This document shows, piece by piece, positions 16,845 to 25,307 of a stretch of DNA of 57,157 nucleotides. The stretch's first letter is position 1, and each line of letters opens with the position of its first letter. The translations under genes and the position numbers were made by a program. The notes beneath the pieces are model-generated. The model did no database searches and was not told the DNA's origin. It was given only the letters and a program-made list of their open reading frames with translations. The stretch is from CAYVFM01 sp964546375 (GTDB lineage Bacteria > Gemmatimonadota > Gemmatimonadetes > Palauibacterales > Palauibacteraceae), in contig CAZJJO010000002.1 in assembly GCA_964546375.1 (NCBI GenBank), positions 1 to 57,157 of the forward strand, given 5' to 3'.

Positions 16845-18104
16845 TCAGGCCTCCGCGGCGGGCGCGATGCGGGCGATCCAGGCCGCGGCCGCGGCCAGCA
16901 CGCCGGCCGTCGCCAGGAACTCCCACCGGTGGCCCACGGCCCCGAAGGCCCAGCCGCCGGCCGCCGGCCCCACCACCCGGGCCAGGCTCCCGGCCGACTG
17001 GTTGAGCCCGAGGACCCCGCCCTGGGCCCGCTCGCCCGCCCGGCGGGAGATCAGGCCCTGCAGGGCCGGCGTCATGTAGCCGAACCCGACCCCCACCACC
17101 GCCAGCGAGGCCAGCAGGGAGGGCGTCCCCCCGGCCCCGGCCAGCAGGGCCAGGCCCACGGCCATCAGCGCCGCGCCCCCCATCGCCACGCGGCGCTCGC
17201 CGAGCCGGTCCACGGTGGGCCCGATGAGGACGCCCTGGACGGTGGCCGAGACCAGCCCCAGGTAGGCGAAGTACCATCCCGCGTCCACCGAGGTCATGCC
17301 CAGCGGCCCGTCCAGCAGGAGGGGGAAGGCGGTGGTGAAGGCCGCGAAGCCCAGCGTCCCCACGAAGAACGACCCGATCGGGTCGCGCAGCTCGGGGCGG
17401 ACCATCGCCTCCCGGAGCTCCCGGACCCGGCGCGACAGGGCCCGCAGGGCCGACGCCGCCCCCCTCGCGGCCGCCCGCCCCGTCCGCCGCTCCGGTGGCA
17501 GCGACTCCGGGAGGGCGAAGAGCGCCACGCCGGCGGCCGCCAGGCTGAGCCCCGCCGCGAAAAAGCCCGGCAGGCCGTAGCCCCACTGGCTGAGCACCCC
17601 GCCCAGCGCCGGCCCCGCCACGAAGCCGAGGCCGAAGGCGGCGCCCACCAGCCCCATCCCCCGCGCCCGGCCCTCCTCGGTGGTGGTGTCGGCGATGTAG
17701 GCCTGGGCCACGGGGACGTTGGCGCCCATGGCCCCGGCGATCACCCGGGAGAGCAGGAGGACCCCCACGGTGTCGGCGAGGCCGAACACGACGTAGCTGA
17801 CGCCCGACCCGAACAGGCCCACCACGAGCACCGGCCGGCGCCCGATCCGGTCGGAGAGCCGGCCCCAGACGGGGGCCAGGGCGAACTGCATCGCCGAGAA
17901 CGACCCGATGATCAGCCCCACGGCGGTCGGCCCCGCCCCCAGCTCGGTGGCGTAGAAGGGCAGCAGCGGGAGGACGATCCCGAAGCCGATCAGGTCGATG
18001 ACGACCGTGACGAAGACCAGCCCGAGGGCGAGCCGGGAGGCGCCCGCCCCGGCCGGGCCCGACCCGCCGCCCCCGGGGCTCGGCTCAGTGGACCTCCGGC
18101 CCAC
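16845..18104 (-). CDS. MFS transporter, drug:H+ antiporter (TetA/MdtG-like)
   Basis: Twelve-helix major facilitator, 419 residues, probably a proton-driven exporter. Motif A is seen as WGRLSDRIGRRPVLV between helices 2 and 3, with a weaker counterpart GPTVDRLGERR in the second half. The helix-5 region LVGAAFGLGFVAGPALGG matches the antiporter motif C. The GTG at 18104 overlaps the end of the MBL hydrolase by 20 bases. Substrate cannot be read from sequence. Confidence 0.88.
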   Translation of the reverse strand: MGRRSTEPSPGGGGSGPAGAGASRLALGLVFVTVVIDLIGFGIVLPLLPFYATELGAGPTAVGLIIGSFSAMQFALAPVWGRLSDRIGRRPVLVVGLFGSGVSYVVFGLADTVGVLLLSRVIAGAMGANVPVAQAYIADTTTEEGRARGMGLVGAAFGLGFVAGPALGGVLSQWGYGLPGFFAAGLSLAAAGVALFALPESLPPERRTGRAAARGAASALRALSRRVRELREAMVRPELRDPIGSFFVGTLGFAAFTTAFPLLLDGPLGMTSVDAGWYFAYLGLVSATVQGVLIGPTVDRLGERRVAMGGAALMAVGLALLAGAGGTPSLLASLAVVGVGFGYMTPALQGLISRRAGERAQGGVLGLNQSAGSLARVVGPAAGGWAFGAVGHRWEFLATAGVLAAAAAWIARIAPAAEA

Positions 18105-18909
18105 CGCCCCCTCCGTCCTCCACCTCGGGCAGGTCGACGCCGCGCTCCTCCAGGTGCTCCAGGTGAGCGCGGACGGAGGCCTCGGCCGCCCACGCCAGCC
18201 CCTCGGGCAGCTCGCCGTAGACCCGGCGGCGGATCGCCGCCACCGACCCGGCCCCCTCCTCCACCGCGCGTCGGATCTGCTCCTCCCGCTCCCGGCGGTG
18301 GCGGAGGTAATCCTCGAGGCGCGCGACCGCCTCCTCCACCGGCTCCCCGTGGCCGGGGTAGAGCCGCTCCGGGCCCAGCTCGCGGAGCCGCCGAAGGCTC
18401 TCCAGGTACCGCCCCATGTGGCCGTCGGGATGGCCCACCATCGCCGTGCCGGTCCCCAGCACCAGGTCGCCGGTGAAGACCGCGCGGCCCGGCGGCCACC
18501 ACCAGCAGAGGTGGTCCGAGGCGTGGCCCGGCGTCGCCAGCGCCTCCAGCGTGGCCTCCCCGCCGTCCACCTCGAGGCCCTCGCCGTCGGCCACGGCCCG
18601 GCCCTCGAGCCCGGCCCGCTCCAGCGTCGCCTCCGAGGCGACCACCGGCGCCCCGGTCCGCCGCGCGGCCTCGGCGGCCCCGGCGGCGTGGTCGGGGTGG
18701 GCGTGGGTGAGGGCCACCGCCGTCACCGCGCGGTCGCCCACCAGGGCCTCGATCCGGTCGGCGAGGCCGTCGTCGGGGCCCGGGTCCAGCAGCACCGCCT
18801 CCCGCCGGCCGACCAGGTAGGTGCGGGTGCCGTCGAGCGTCATGGGGCCCGGGTTGTCGGCCACGACGCACCGGACGGCCGGCTCCGGCCGCAGGACCTC
18901 CCGCGTCAC
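18085..18909 (-). CDS. MBL-fold hydrolase (LACTB2/glyoxalase II-like)
   Basis: Cytosolic metallo-beta-lactamase-fold protein of 274 residues. Metal-binding motifs THAHPDHAAG, TPGHASDH, FTGDLVLG and LYPGHGEP are intact. The C-terminal helical part (after about residue 195) resembles the winged-helix extension of LACTB2-like proteins, some of which are RNases and others thioester hydrolases. Overlaps the MFS gene start, so it belongs to the same transcript. Confidence 0.85.
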   Translation of the reverse strand: MTREVLRPEPAVRCVVADNPGPMTLDGTRTYLVGRREAVLLDPGPDDGLADRIEALVGDRAVTAVALTHAHPDHAAGAAEAARRTGAPVVASEATLERAGLEGRAVADGEGLEVDGGEATLEALATPGHASDHLCWWWPPGRAVFTGDLVLGTGTAMVGHPDGHMGRYLESLRRLRELGPERLYPGHGEPVEEAVARLEDYLRHRREREEQIRRAVEEGAGSVAAIRRRVYGELPEGLAWAAEASVRAHLEHLEERGVDLPEVEDGGGGGPEVH

Positions 18910-18964
18910 GGCCGCGGGGGAGCCCCGGGCGGACGAGGCCGCGTCCGCGGGGCGGCGTCGGCCC

Positions 18965-19783
18965 TCACCGGTCCTCGAGCCCCGCCCGCTCGTAGTCGGG
19001 GTCGCCCGGGAGGACGGGCACCACCCGCTCGTCCTCCACCAGGAGGCGGGGCTTCACCGGCCGCACCTCCCGGCGGCGGAAGGCCGCCAGCGCGTCGTCC
19101 AGGCTCCCGAACCCGTCCAGCGCCTCGACGGTCTTGCGGGTGGGAAAGAGCATCGGGAGGTCGCCCGCACGGAAGCGCTCCAGCGCCCGAACGGGCTCGA
19201 TCCAGCCGGCATCGGTGTGCTCGCCGTGCACCAGCCGGGGCTCCCCGCCCCGGTGCTCGGCCAGGAAGAACCGGGCGTCGTAGCGCCGGGACAGCCGGGC
19301 CGGGGTGATCCACCGGGCGAAGTAGGCGGCCCGCAGGCCCCGGAACGCCAGGTCCCAGCGCCGCAGGATCCCGGGCAGGTCGATCCGGCCCGCCAGCAGC
19401 TCCCCCCGGACCTCCCGCCGCTCCTCCGCGTCCGGGACCCGGTCGGCCGGGAGCAGCCCGGTCTCCTCGAAGCACTCGCGCAGGGCGGCGGCCAGGAAGA
19501 CCGTCTCCGAGGACGTGGCCTCCGGGCCGAGCCGGCCGGCCAGGTCCGCCTCCCGGTCGCCGGGGTCGACGACCCCGCCGGGGAAGACCCAGGCCCCGGG
19601 CCCGAAGCGGGCCTCCTCGGGCCGGCGCAGCAGCAGCAGCTCGAGGCCCTCGCCGCCGCCCCGGGCCAGGACCAGCGTGGCCGCCGGCCAGGGCTCGACG
19701 GGCTCCTCGTCGGGCCCGATGTGGCCCTGGCGGAACTCCCGCCGCTCGATCCGCTCGCTCTCGGTGAGCCCCTCCCCGGTCAC
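18965..19783 (-). CDS. Nudix hydrolase (NUDT7/8/19-like)
   Basis: Large Nudix hydrolase of 272 residues. The Nudix box is interrupted in the way seen in CoA-diphosphatase-like members: FPGGVVDPGD, then after a short insertion LAAALRECFEETGLL. The C-terminal part after the box is longer than in MutT-type enzymes. A GTG at 19783, preceded by a G-rich purine tract, is the most reasonable start because upstream frame overlaps the Yip1 gene. Substrate unknown; CoA or nucleoside diphosphate derivatives are typical. Confidence 0.82.
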   Translation of the reverse strand: MTGEGLTESERIERREFRQGHIGPDEEPVEPWPAATLVLARGGGEGLELLLLRRPEEARFGPGAWVFPGGVVDPGDREADLAGRLGPEATSSETVFLAAALRECFEETGLLPADRVPDAEERREVRGELLAGRIDLPGILRRWDLAFRGLRAAYFARWITPARLSRRYDARFFLAEHRGGEPRLVHGEHTDAGWIEPVRALERFRAGDLPMLFPTRKTVEALDGFGSLDDALAAFRRREVRPVKPRLLVEDERVVPVLPGDPDYERAGLEDR

Positions 19784-19800
19784 GTCCTCCCCCCCGGCCG

Positions 19801-20625
19801 TCAGGGTCCGCCCCCCGCGCCGGGCCATCCTCCGGCCGGCAGGGCGCGCCGGAGCTCCTCGCCCGCGCCGCCGGCCAGGGCCAGGGCGATCATCCCCGCC
19901 AGGAACAGCAGGAACAGGCCCCAGACCCAGAACACCATGACCAGGGCCCGACCCGTGCCGGTGCGATGGACCTCCCGGAGCCCCACCACCTGCAGGACCC
20001 ACGTCCAGACCAGGCCCACCGGCCCGCCCACCACCGGCACCGCCGCCAGGACGGAGGGGCCCGCCGCGTAGCAGACCACGCGGAGGGTGGCTCCGATCCC
20101 CCGGCGATCGGGCGCCAGCACCAGGGCGCCCAGGTGAAAGACCAGGGTCGAGACCGCCAGGCCCACCAGCGCGGCGAAGGGGGCGACGAAGAAGCCGACG
20201 GCCGGGCCCACCGGCGCCTCCCCCCCCATCTCCCAGGCGGGGGCGGGGGCCGGGCCGTACTGCCAGAGCAGCGAGAAGACGGCCCCGGCCACCGTCACCA
20301 GCAGGAAGTAGAGCAGCGGTCGGGCGAGGCCGGAGCCGCCCGCCGCCCGCCGGAAGAAGGCCGCCGGCGCGAACAGGCTCGCCTTCCAGCTCCGCCACAG
20401 GTTGTCGGGAAAGGGCACCCCGGCGTCCTCCCAGGCGACCCGCCCGGGGCCCCGCGCCCGCCCGTCCGTACCGCCGGCGGCCTCCCCCGGCCCGGCCCGC
20501 TCCCGGCCGGGGGCGGACCGCTCAGGCGGCTCGCCGGCCGGGGACGACCCGGCCACCTCGCTCCCGCAGAGCGGACAGGTCTCCGCCTCGGTCTCGTGGC
20601 CGCAGTGGGGACAGGCGCGGGGCAT
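19801..20625 (-). CDS. Zinc-ribbon plus Yip1-domain membrane protein
   Basis: Inner-membrane protein of 274 residues. Residues 1-25 form a small zinc ribbon (CPHC...CPLC). A charged, Pro/Gly-rich linker follows to about residue 70, then a Yip1-type module of about five membrane helices beginning at LLYFLLVTVAGAVFSLLW. Function unknown. It lies 48 bases downstream of the orphan receiver gene and 17 bases before the Nudix gene. Confidence 0.78.
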   Translation of the reverse strand: MPRACPHCGHETEAETCPLCGSEVAGSSPAGEPPERSAPGRERAGPGEAAGGTDGRARGPGRVAWEDAGVPFPDNLWRSWKASLFAPAAFFRRAAGGSGLARPLLYFLLVTVAGAVFSLLWQYGPAPAPAWEMGGEAPVGPAVGFFVAPFAALVGLAVSTLVFHLGALVLAPDRRGIGATLRVVCYAAGPSVLAAVPVVGGPVGLVWTWVLQVVGLREVHRTGTGRALVMVFWVWGLFLLFLAGMIALALAGGAGEELRRALPAGGWPGAGGGP

Positions 20626-20673
20626 GCTCGGGGCCTCCGGTCCTCGGGCGGGGCCGGCCCGGTTCGGGGCCGG

Positions 20674-21144
20674 TCAGCTCCCGTCGATCCAGCCGTCGAC
20701 CAGCTCCTCGAGCCCGTCCAGGTCGACGGGCTTGAGGATGCAGTCGTCGCAGCCGGCCGCCGTGCTGGCCCGGCGGGCGCCCTCCATGGCGGTGACCGCC
20801 ACGATCCGGACGTCGTCGAGCCCCCGGATCTCGCGGATCCGCCGGGTCGCCTCCAGGCCGTCGACCCCCGGCATCATGATGTCCATCAGCACCAGGTCCG
20901 GCCGGACCCGGCGGGAGACCTCGACGGCCTCCTCCCCGTCGGCGGCCTCGTGGACCCGGTGGCCCGAGGCCTCCAGGAGGGCCCGCAGGGCCATCCGGCA
21001 GTCCTCGTTGTCGTCGGCCACGACGATGCAGCCGCCGCCGGTCGGCCGCGCCTCGCCCGGCGACCCGGACGGCTCGCGCCCGAGCTCTCCGGCCTCGCCC
21101 TCGCCCCCCGGCGAACCGGGGGCCAGGTCCCGTGCGCTCTCCAT
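20674..21144 (-). CDS. Stand-alone response-regulator receiver (CheY-like) protein
   Basis: 156 residues, a single REC domain after a disordered 36-residue N-terminal tail rich in Gly, Glu and Pro. The acidic pocket D44/D45, phospho-acceptor D88 in LVLMDIMMPG, the threonine in VTAMEG and the lysine in ILKPVD are all in place, so it should be phosphorylatable. It has no output domain and no kinase gene nearby. It sits 30 bases after the acyl-CoA synthetase gene. Confidence 0.88.
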   Translation of the reverse strand: MESARDLAPGSPGGEGEAGELGREPSGSPGEARPTGGGCIVVADDNEDCRMALRALLEASGHRVHEAADGEEAVEVSRRVRPDLVLMDIMMPGVDGLEATRRIREIRGLDDVRIVAVTAMEGARRASTAAGCDDCILKPVDLDGLEELVDGWIDGS

Positions 21145-21174
21145 GGTGCTCCGGGGCTCGAAGGGGTTCGACGC

Positions 21175-23358
21175 TCACGTCCTCGCCGGGACGTCTCCGG
21201 CCTTCCCGGGAGCAACTTCTGCGCCAGACCGCGCCCCCTCGCGGGCCCCGTCCCCCCGCAGGAGGACCCGGCCGTCCACGGCCACGCTGCGCCCCTCCTC
21301 CGGGAAGGCCAGGAACGGGTTCACGTCCAGCTCGGCGATCCGGGGGTGATCGCCCACGAGCTGGCTCACCCGCTGCAGCGTCTCGGCCAGCGCGTCGAAG
21401 TCCACCGACGCCTCGCCGCGGACGCCCTCCAGCAGGGGAGCCCCCCGGATCGAGCGGACCATCTCCCGCGCGTCCAGGTCGCTCACCGGCTGCAGGCGGA
21501 AGGTCACGTCGCCCAGGGCCTCGACGTAGATCCCGCCGAGGCCGAACATGATCAGCGGGCCGAAGTTGGGCTCGGTGGTCATGCCCACGATGGTCTCCCG
21601 GCCGCCCTCGACCATGGGCTGGACCAGCACCCCCTCCAGCTCGGCCTCCGCCCAGCCCTCGGCCCGCCGCTCGATGTCGCGGAACGCGGCCCGGACGTCG
21701 TCCTCGCCCTCCAGCTCCAGGGCCACGGCGCCGGCCTCGGTCTTGTGGACCAGGCCGGGCGCCACCGCCTTCAGGACCACCGGCCCCTCCATCCCGGCGG
21801 CCGCCTCCACGGCGGCCTCCTCCCCGTGCACCACCCGGTGGGGGGCGGTCGGGATCCCGTAGGCCTCCAGCACCCGGAGCGACTCGTCCACGGTGAGCAG
21901 CTCGCGGCCCTCCGCCTCGGCCCGGTCCAGGACCGCCTCGGCCGCCCCGGGGTCGGCGTCGAACGTCTCCACCTCCCCCTCGGGCCGCTCCAGCCACGCC
22001 CGGTGGCGGTCCATGGCCGCCAGGGCCCGGGCCGCCGACTCCGGGAAGATGTAGGCCGGCACGCCGGCGTCCCTCAGCTCGGCCATCCCGCGCGGCAGGC
22101 CCTCCCGTCCCATCAGCACCGCCATCACCGGCTTCTCGGACGCCCCGGCCGCGTCGCGGATGGCCCGCGCGACGTCGACCGCGTCGATGCCCAGCGGCGG
22201 CACGAAGGCCGCGATCACCGCGTCGACGCCCTCGTCGTCGAGCACCCGCTCCAGGACCCGCCGGTAGTCGTCGGCGTCGGCGCTGGCGATCATGTCCACC
22301 GGGTTGCCGACGCTGGCCTCGGCCGGGAGCACCTCCCGGAGCCGGCCCGCCACCGCGTCGGAGAGGGCCGGCACCTCCAGCCCCCGGGCCTCGCAGGCGT
22401 CGGCGATGATGATGCCGGGGCCGCCGGCGTTGGTCACGATCCCCACCCGGGGCCCGGCCGGGAGGGGGGCGTTGCCGAAGGCCATCGCCAGGTCGAACAG
22501 CTCCTCGACGGTGTCCGCCCGCTGGACCCCGCACTGGGCGAAGAGCGCGTCGGTGGCCACGTCCATGGCGGCCAGGGCCCCGGTGTGGCTGGAGGCCGCC
22601 CGCGCCCCGGCCTTGCTGCGCCCGGCCTTCACCGCGATCACCGGCTTCTCGCGCGTGGTGGCCCGGGCGATCCGGTTGAAGTTCTGGGGGTTCCCGAAGT
22701 TCTCCAGGTACATCAGGATCACGCCCGCCTCGTCGTCCCGGCGCCAGTACTCGAGCAGGTCGTTGCCGGAGACGTCCGCCTTGTTGCCCATCGAGACGAA
22801 CTGGCTGATGCCGAAGCCGTACTCGGCGGCGTAGTCGAGGATCGAGACGCCCATCGCCCCCGACTGGCTCATGAACGCGATGGGGCCCGCCGGCGGCATG
22901 CTCGGCGCGAAGGTGGCGTTGAGCGAGTGCTCGCCGGCGGTGTTGATGACGCCCATGCAGTTCGGGCCCACCATCCGCATCCCGTGCTCGCGGACCACCT
23001 CGAGCAGCTCGCGCTCGCGGCGGGCTCCCTCCTCGCCCACCTCCCGGAAGCCGGCGCTGATGACCACGACCCCGCCCACGCCGGCCTCGCCGCAGGCCTC
23101 GACGACCTCCAGCACGTGCTCCTTGGGCACCACCACCACGGCCAGGTCGGGGACCTCGGGGAGGTCGGCGACCGAGGCGTAGGCGCGGACCGAGTGGACC
23201 GAGCGGGCGTTCGGGTTCACCGGATAGACGGTCCCCGTGAAGCCGTGCTCGAGCAGGTTGTCGAGCACCTCGTAGCCGATGGTGCCGGGCGTCCGGCTCG
23301 CCCCGATCACCGCCACCGAGTCCGGCCGCAGCAGGCTGTCCAGCGTTCCGCTCTCCAT
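21175..23358 (-). CDS. ADP-forming acetate/acyl-CoA ligase (fused alpha-beta)
   Basis: Interconverts acyl-CoA + ADP + Pi and acid + ATP + CoA; 727 residues. N-terminal CoA-binding domain (SVAVIGASRTPGTIG), succinyl-CoA-ligase-like domain with the phospho-histidine in SSHTGALA, and a C-terminal ATP-grasp domain (GPVVLKAVAPGLVHKTEAG; DVNPFLAFPE at the end). The ATG at 23358 gives the family N-terminus; an upstream start at 23415 would run into the divergent queD gene. An alpha-beta order like archaeal ACD is kept, and no GNAT domain is present, so it is not a Pat acetyltransferase. Confidence 0.9.
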   Translation of the reverse strand: MESGTLDSLLRPDSVAVIGASRTPGTIGYEVLDNLLEHGFTGTVYPVNPNARSVHSVRAYASVADLPEVPDLAVVVVPKEHVLEVVEACGEAGVGGVVVISAGFREVGEEGARRERELLEVVREHGMRMVGPNCMGVINTAGEHSLNATFAPSMPPAGPIAFMSQSGAMGVSILDYAAEYGFGISQFVSMGNKADVSGNDLLEYWRRDDEAGVILMYLENFGNPQNFNRIARATTREKPVIAVKAGRSKAGARAASSHTGALAAMDVATDALFAQCGVQRADTVEELFDLAMAFGNAPLPAGPRVGIVTNAGGPGIIIADACEARGLEVPALSDAVAGRLREVLPAEASVGNPVDMIASADADDYRRVLERVLDDEGVDAVIAAFVPPLGIDAVDVARAIRDAAGASEKPVMAVLMGREGLPRGMAELRDAGVPAYIFPESAARALAAMDRHRAWLERPEGEVETFDADPGAAEAVLDRAEAEGRELLTVDESLRVLEAYGIPTAPHRVVHGEEAAVEAAAGMEGPVVLKAVAPGLVHKTEAGAVALELEGEDDVRAAFRDIERRAEGWAEAELEGVLVQPMVEGGRETIVGMTTEPNFGPLIMFGLGGIYVEALGDVTFRLQPVSDLDAREMVRSIRGAPLLEGVRGEASVDFDALAETLQRVSQLVGDHPRIAELDVNPFLAFPEEGRSVAVDGRVLLRGDGAREGARSGAEVAPGKAGDVPART

Positions 23359-23413
23359 GGTACGTTGCGCCTCCGTCTCAGGTGTCTCTCGTCCAGGGAG
23401 GGAGAAGACCCTC

Positions 23414-23827
23414 ATGTCGCGTGCCTCGCTGACGCGGGTCGTGCGGTTCTCCGCCGGCCACCGGTACCGACGTTCGGAGTGGAGCGAGGAGAAGAACCGG
23501 GAGGTGTTCGGGGCGTGCGTCGCGCGACACGGGCACGACTACCGGTGCGAGGTCACCGTCGAGGGGCCCGTGGACCCGGAGACCGGGATGGTGATCGACC
23601 TGGGCCGGCTGGACCGCCTGCTGGAGGAGGAGGTCTCGGGTCCCATGGACCACGCCTTCCTCAACGACCTCCCGGAGTTCGCCGACGGCGGGCGGATCCC
23701 CACCACCGAGGAGCTGGCCCGGGTCGTCTGGTCGCGCCTCGCCCCCCGGCTGCCGGACGGCTGTGCCCTGGCCCGGGTCCGGATCCGCGAGGGGCCCGAC
23801 CTGTGGTCGGACTACGAGGGCGGGTGA
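23414..23827 (+). CDS. queD: 6-carboxytetrahydropterin synthase / PTPS family
   Basis: 137 residues. Makes 6-carboxy-tetrahydropterin in queuosine/7-deazaguanine synthesis, or a related pterin step. Zinc ligands are in FSAGH and HGHDY; the CxxxHGH pattern (CVARHGH) is the QueD/PTPS catalytic arrangement; MDHAFLND and RIREGPDLW supply the other conserved residues. The ATG at 23414 has a GGAGGG-type site. No other queuosine genes are near. Convergent with dnaN (16 bases between stops). Confidence 0.9.
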   Translation: MSRASLTRVVRFSAGHRYRRSEWSEEKNREVFGACVARHGHDYRCEVTVEGPVDPETGMVIDLGRLDRLLEEEVSGPMDHAFLNDLPEFADGGRIPTTEELARVVWSRLAPRLPDGCALARVRIREGPDLWSDYEGG

Positions 23828-23843
23828 TCCCCCCGGCGCCCGG

Positions 23844-24947
23844 TCAGTCCAGCAGGCGCAGGGGCATCACCAGGCAGAGGTAGTCCAGGTCGCCGTCCAC
23901 CGGCTCGAAGGTGGCCGCGCGCTCGGGGGCCTGGAAGGCCAGGCGGACGTCCTCGGTGGGCATGTGGCGGAGCACCTCGAGGAGGTAGTTGGCGTTGAAG
24001 CCGATCTCCATCTCCTCCTCCGAGTAGTCCACCGCCAGCTCGTCCTCGGCCTCCCCGAGGTCGGGCGTCTGCACCCGGAACCCGAGGTGGTCGTCGGCGA
24101 ACATCAGCCGCACCCGGTGGGTCTGATCGCTCGCCACGACCGCCATCCGGCGGATCGCCTTCTCCAGGGCCTCGCAGTTCCCCACGGCGTGCTTGTCGTT
24201 GTCGTCGGGGATGACCTGCTCGTAGTTGGGATACGGCCCCTCGATCAGGCGGGTGTAGACCACCCGCTCCTCGGACCGGAAGGCGAGGTGGTTCTCCGAG
24301 CGGGCCACCTCCAGCTCCTCGTCGCCCTCGAAGAGGCGCTCGACCTGCTGGAGCGCCTTCGGCGGCACGATCAGGTCCGCCTCCGGCGCGTCGGCCTCCT
24401 CGAGGGGGACTCGCATCCGCGCGAGCCGGTGGCCGTTGGTGGCCACCATCGTGCTGTGGTCGGCCCGGAGCTGCCAGAGCACCCCGTTCAGGATCGGCCG
24501 GCTCTCCTCGGTGGAGGCGGCAAACGCCGTGTGCCCGATGAGCTGCTGGAGGTCGCCGGCCGAGACCCGCCAGCTCTCCTCGAAGTCCACCTCGGGGAAC
24601 GACGGGAACTCGTCCTCGGCCAGGCCGAAGAGCTTGAAGCGGCTCTTCCCGCACTCGAGGTGGATCTTGTCGCCCTCGGCCTCCAGGTGGACGGGCGCGT
24701 CCTCCAGCTCGCGCGCGATGTCCGACAGCTTCTTCGCCGGGACGGTCACGGCCCCGTCCTCCTCCACGTCGGCGGCCACCGAGACCGAGACCGATATGTC
24801 GAGGTCCGTCCCGCTCAGCTCGAGGCGGTCGCCGTCGGTCCGGACCAGGATGTTCGACAGGACCGGCAGCGTCGTCTTGCTCGGGATCGTGGCCGTCACG
24901 GCGCCGAGCCCGTCCCGGAGCTTCTCGCGGGTGATGGAAAGCTTCAT
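23844..24947 (-). CDS. dnaN: DNA polymerase III beta subunit (sliding clamp)
   Basis: Processivity clamp, 367 residues in three similar domains. MKLSITREKL at the start, LPVLSNILVRTDGDRL, the central TNGHRLAR and the C-terminal YLCLVMPLRL are characteristic. Length is normal. It lies 360 bases downstream of dnaA in the same direction but has its own candidate promoter and a hairpin in the leader. Confidence 0.98.
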   Translation of the reverse strand: MKLSITREKLRDGLGAVTATIPSKTTLPVLSNILVRTDGDRLELSGTDLDISVSVSVAADVEEDGAVTVPAKKLSDIARELEDAPVHLEAEGDKIHLECGKSRFKLFGLAEDEFPSFPEVDFEESWRVSAGDLQQLIGHTAFAASTEESRPILNGVLWQLRADHSTMVATNGHRLARMRVPLEEADAPEADLIVPPKALQQVERLFEGDEELEVARSENHLAFRSEERVVYTRLIEGPYPNYEQVIPDDNDKHAVGNCEALEKAIRRMAVVASDQTHRVRLMFADDHLGFRVQTPDLGEAEDELAVDYSEEEMEIGFNANYLLEVLRHMPTEDVRLAFQAPERAATFEPVDGDLDYLCLVMPLRLLD

Positions 24948-24973
24948 CGAGGCCCTCGCTCTGTCGGTGGGAC

Positions 24974-24995
24974 GGGCGGCGGCGAGCCGCCGCCC
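24974..24995. other. GC hairpin in the dnaN leader
   Basis: GGGCGGCGGC, two-base loop, then its exact complement, 27 bases before the dnaN start codon. It lies between the candidate promoter and the ATG, so it would be in the mRNA leader; a terminator is unlikely as no T-run follows. Confidence 0.6.
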
Positions 24996-25021
24996 GGAGC
25001 CCTTCGTCGATTCTCCCCCGG

Positions 25022-25051
25022 AAGCTGTTCTGTTCCGGGTGTGTTAGACAA
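25022..25051 (-). promoter_or_regulatory. Candidate dnaN promoter
   Basis: Minus strand TTGTCT (25051-25046), 18-base spacer, CAGCTT (25027-25022). The -35 lies within a small inverted repeat GTGTT-AGAC-AACAC (25041-25054). Confidence 0.4.
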
Positions 25052-25074
25052 CACTCAGCAGCAGTAGTAGGGGA

Positions 25075-25259
25075 CGTGGAGAGGTGGAGAACCGGGCTCC
25101 CGTCGGCCGGTCGCCCGGAGCTGCTCCGTCTTCTCGTCGTCCCGGCCCCGTGTGGAAAGACGGTGGAGATCCCCCCGACCGTCCACCCTGATCCACGGGA
25201 CGCGGTCCGTCGGGACGATGTACGGTCCTTTCAACACGGCGTCCACGGCGTTCTCCACG
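25075..25259. other. Candidate oriC segment: cluster of degenerate DnaA-box-like motifs
   Basis: The 360-base dnaA-dnaN gap (24948-25307) has no ORF of note. Within it, TCCAC-core nonamers related to TTATCCACA occur at 25075-25083, 25083-25091, 25151-25159 (CTTTCCACA on the minus strand), 25162-25170, 25189-25197 and 25251-25259, several paired at 8-11 bases. Individual matches are only 6-7 of 9. Position between dnaA and dnaN is a classic oriC location. Confidence 0.4.
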
Positions 25260-25307
25260 GATCCCGTGCGGCGGCCCCGGCCGGTCGGGCCCCCGGGCGG
25301 ACGCCGG

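Noticed and set aside
19966..23883. 1305-codon open frame on the plus strand opposite Yip1, receiver and acyl-CoA ligase genes
   Set aside because: Pro/Gly/His/Arg-rich antisense frame without domains; only its last part overlaps real queD DNA, in another frame.
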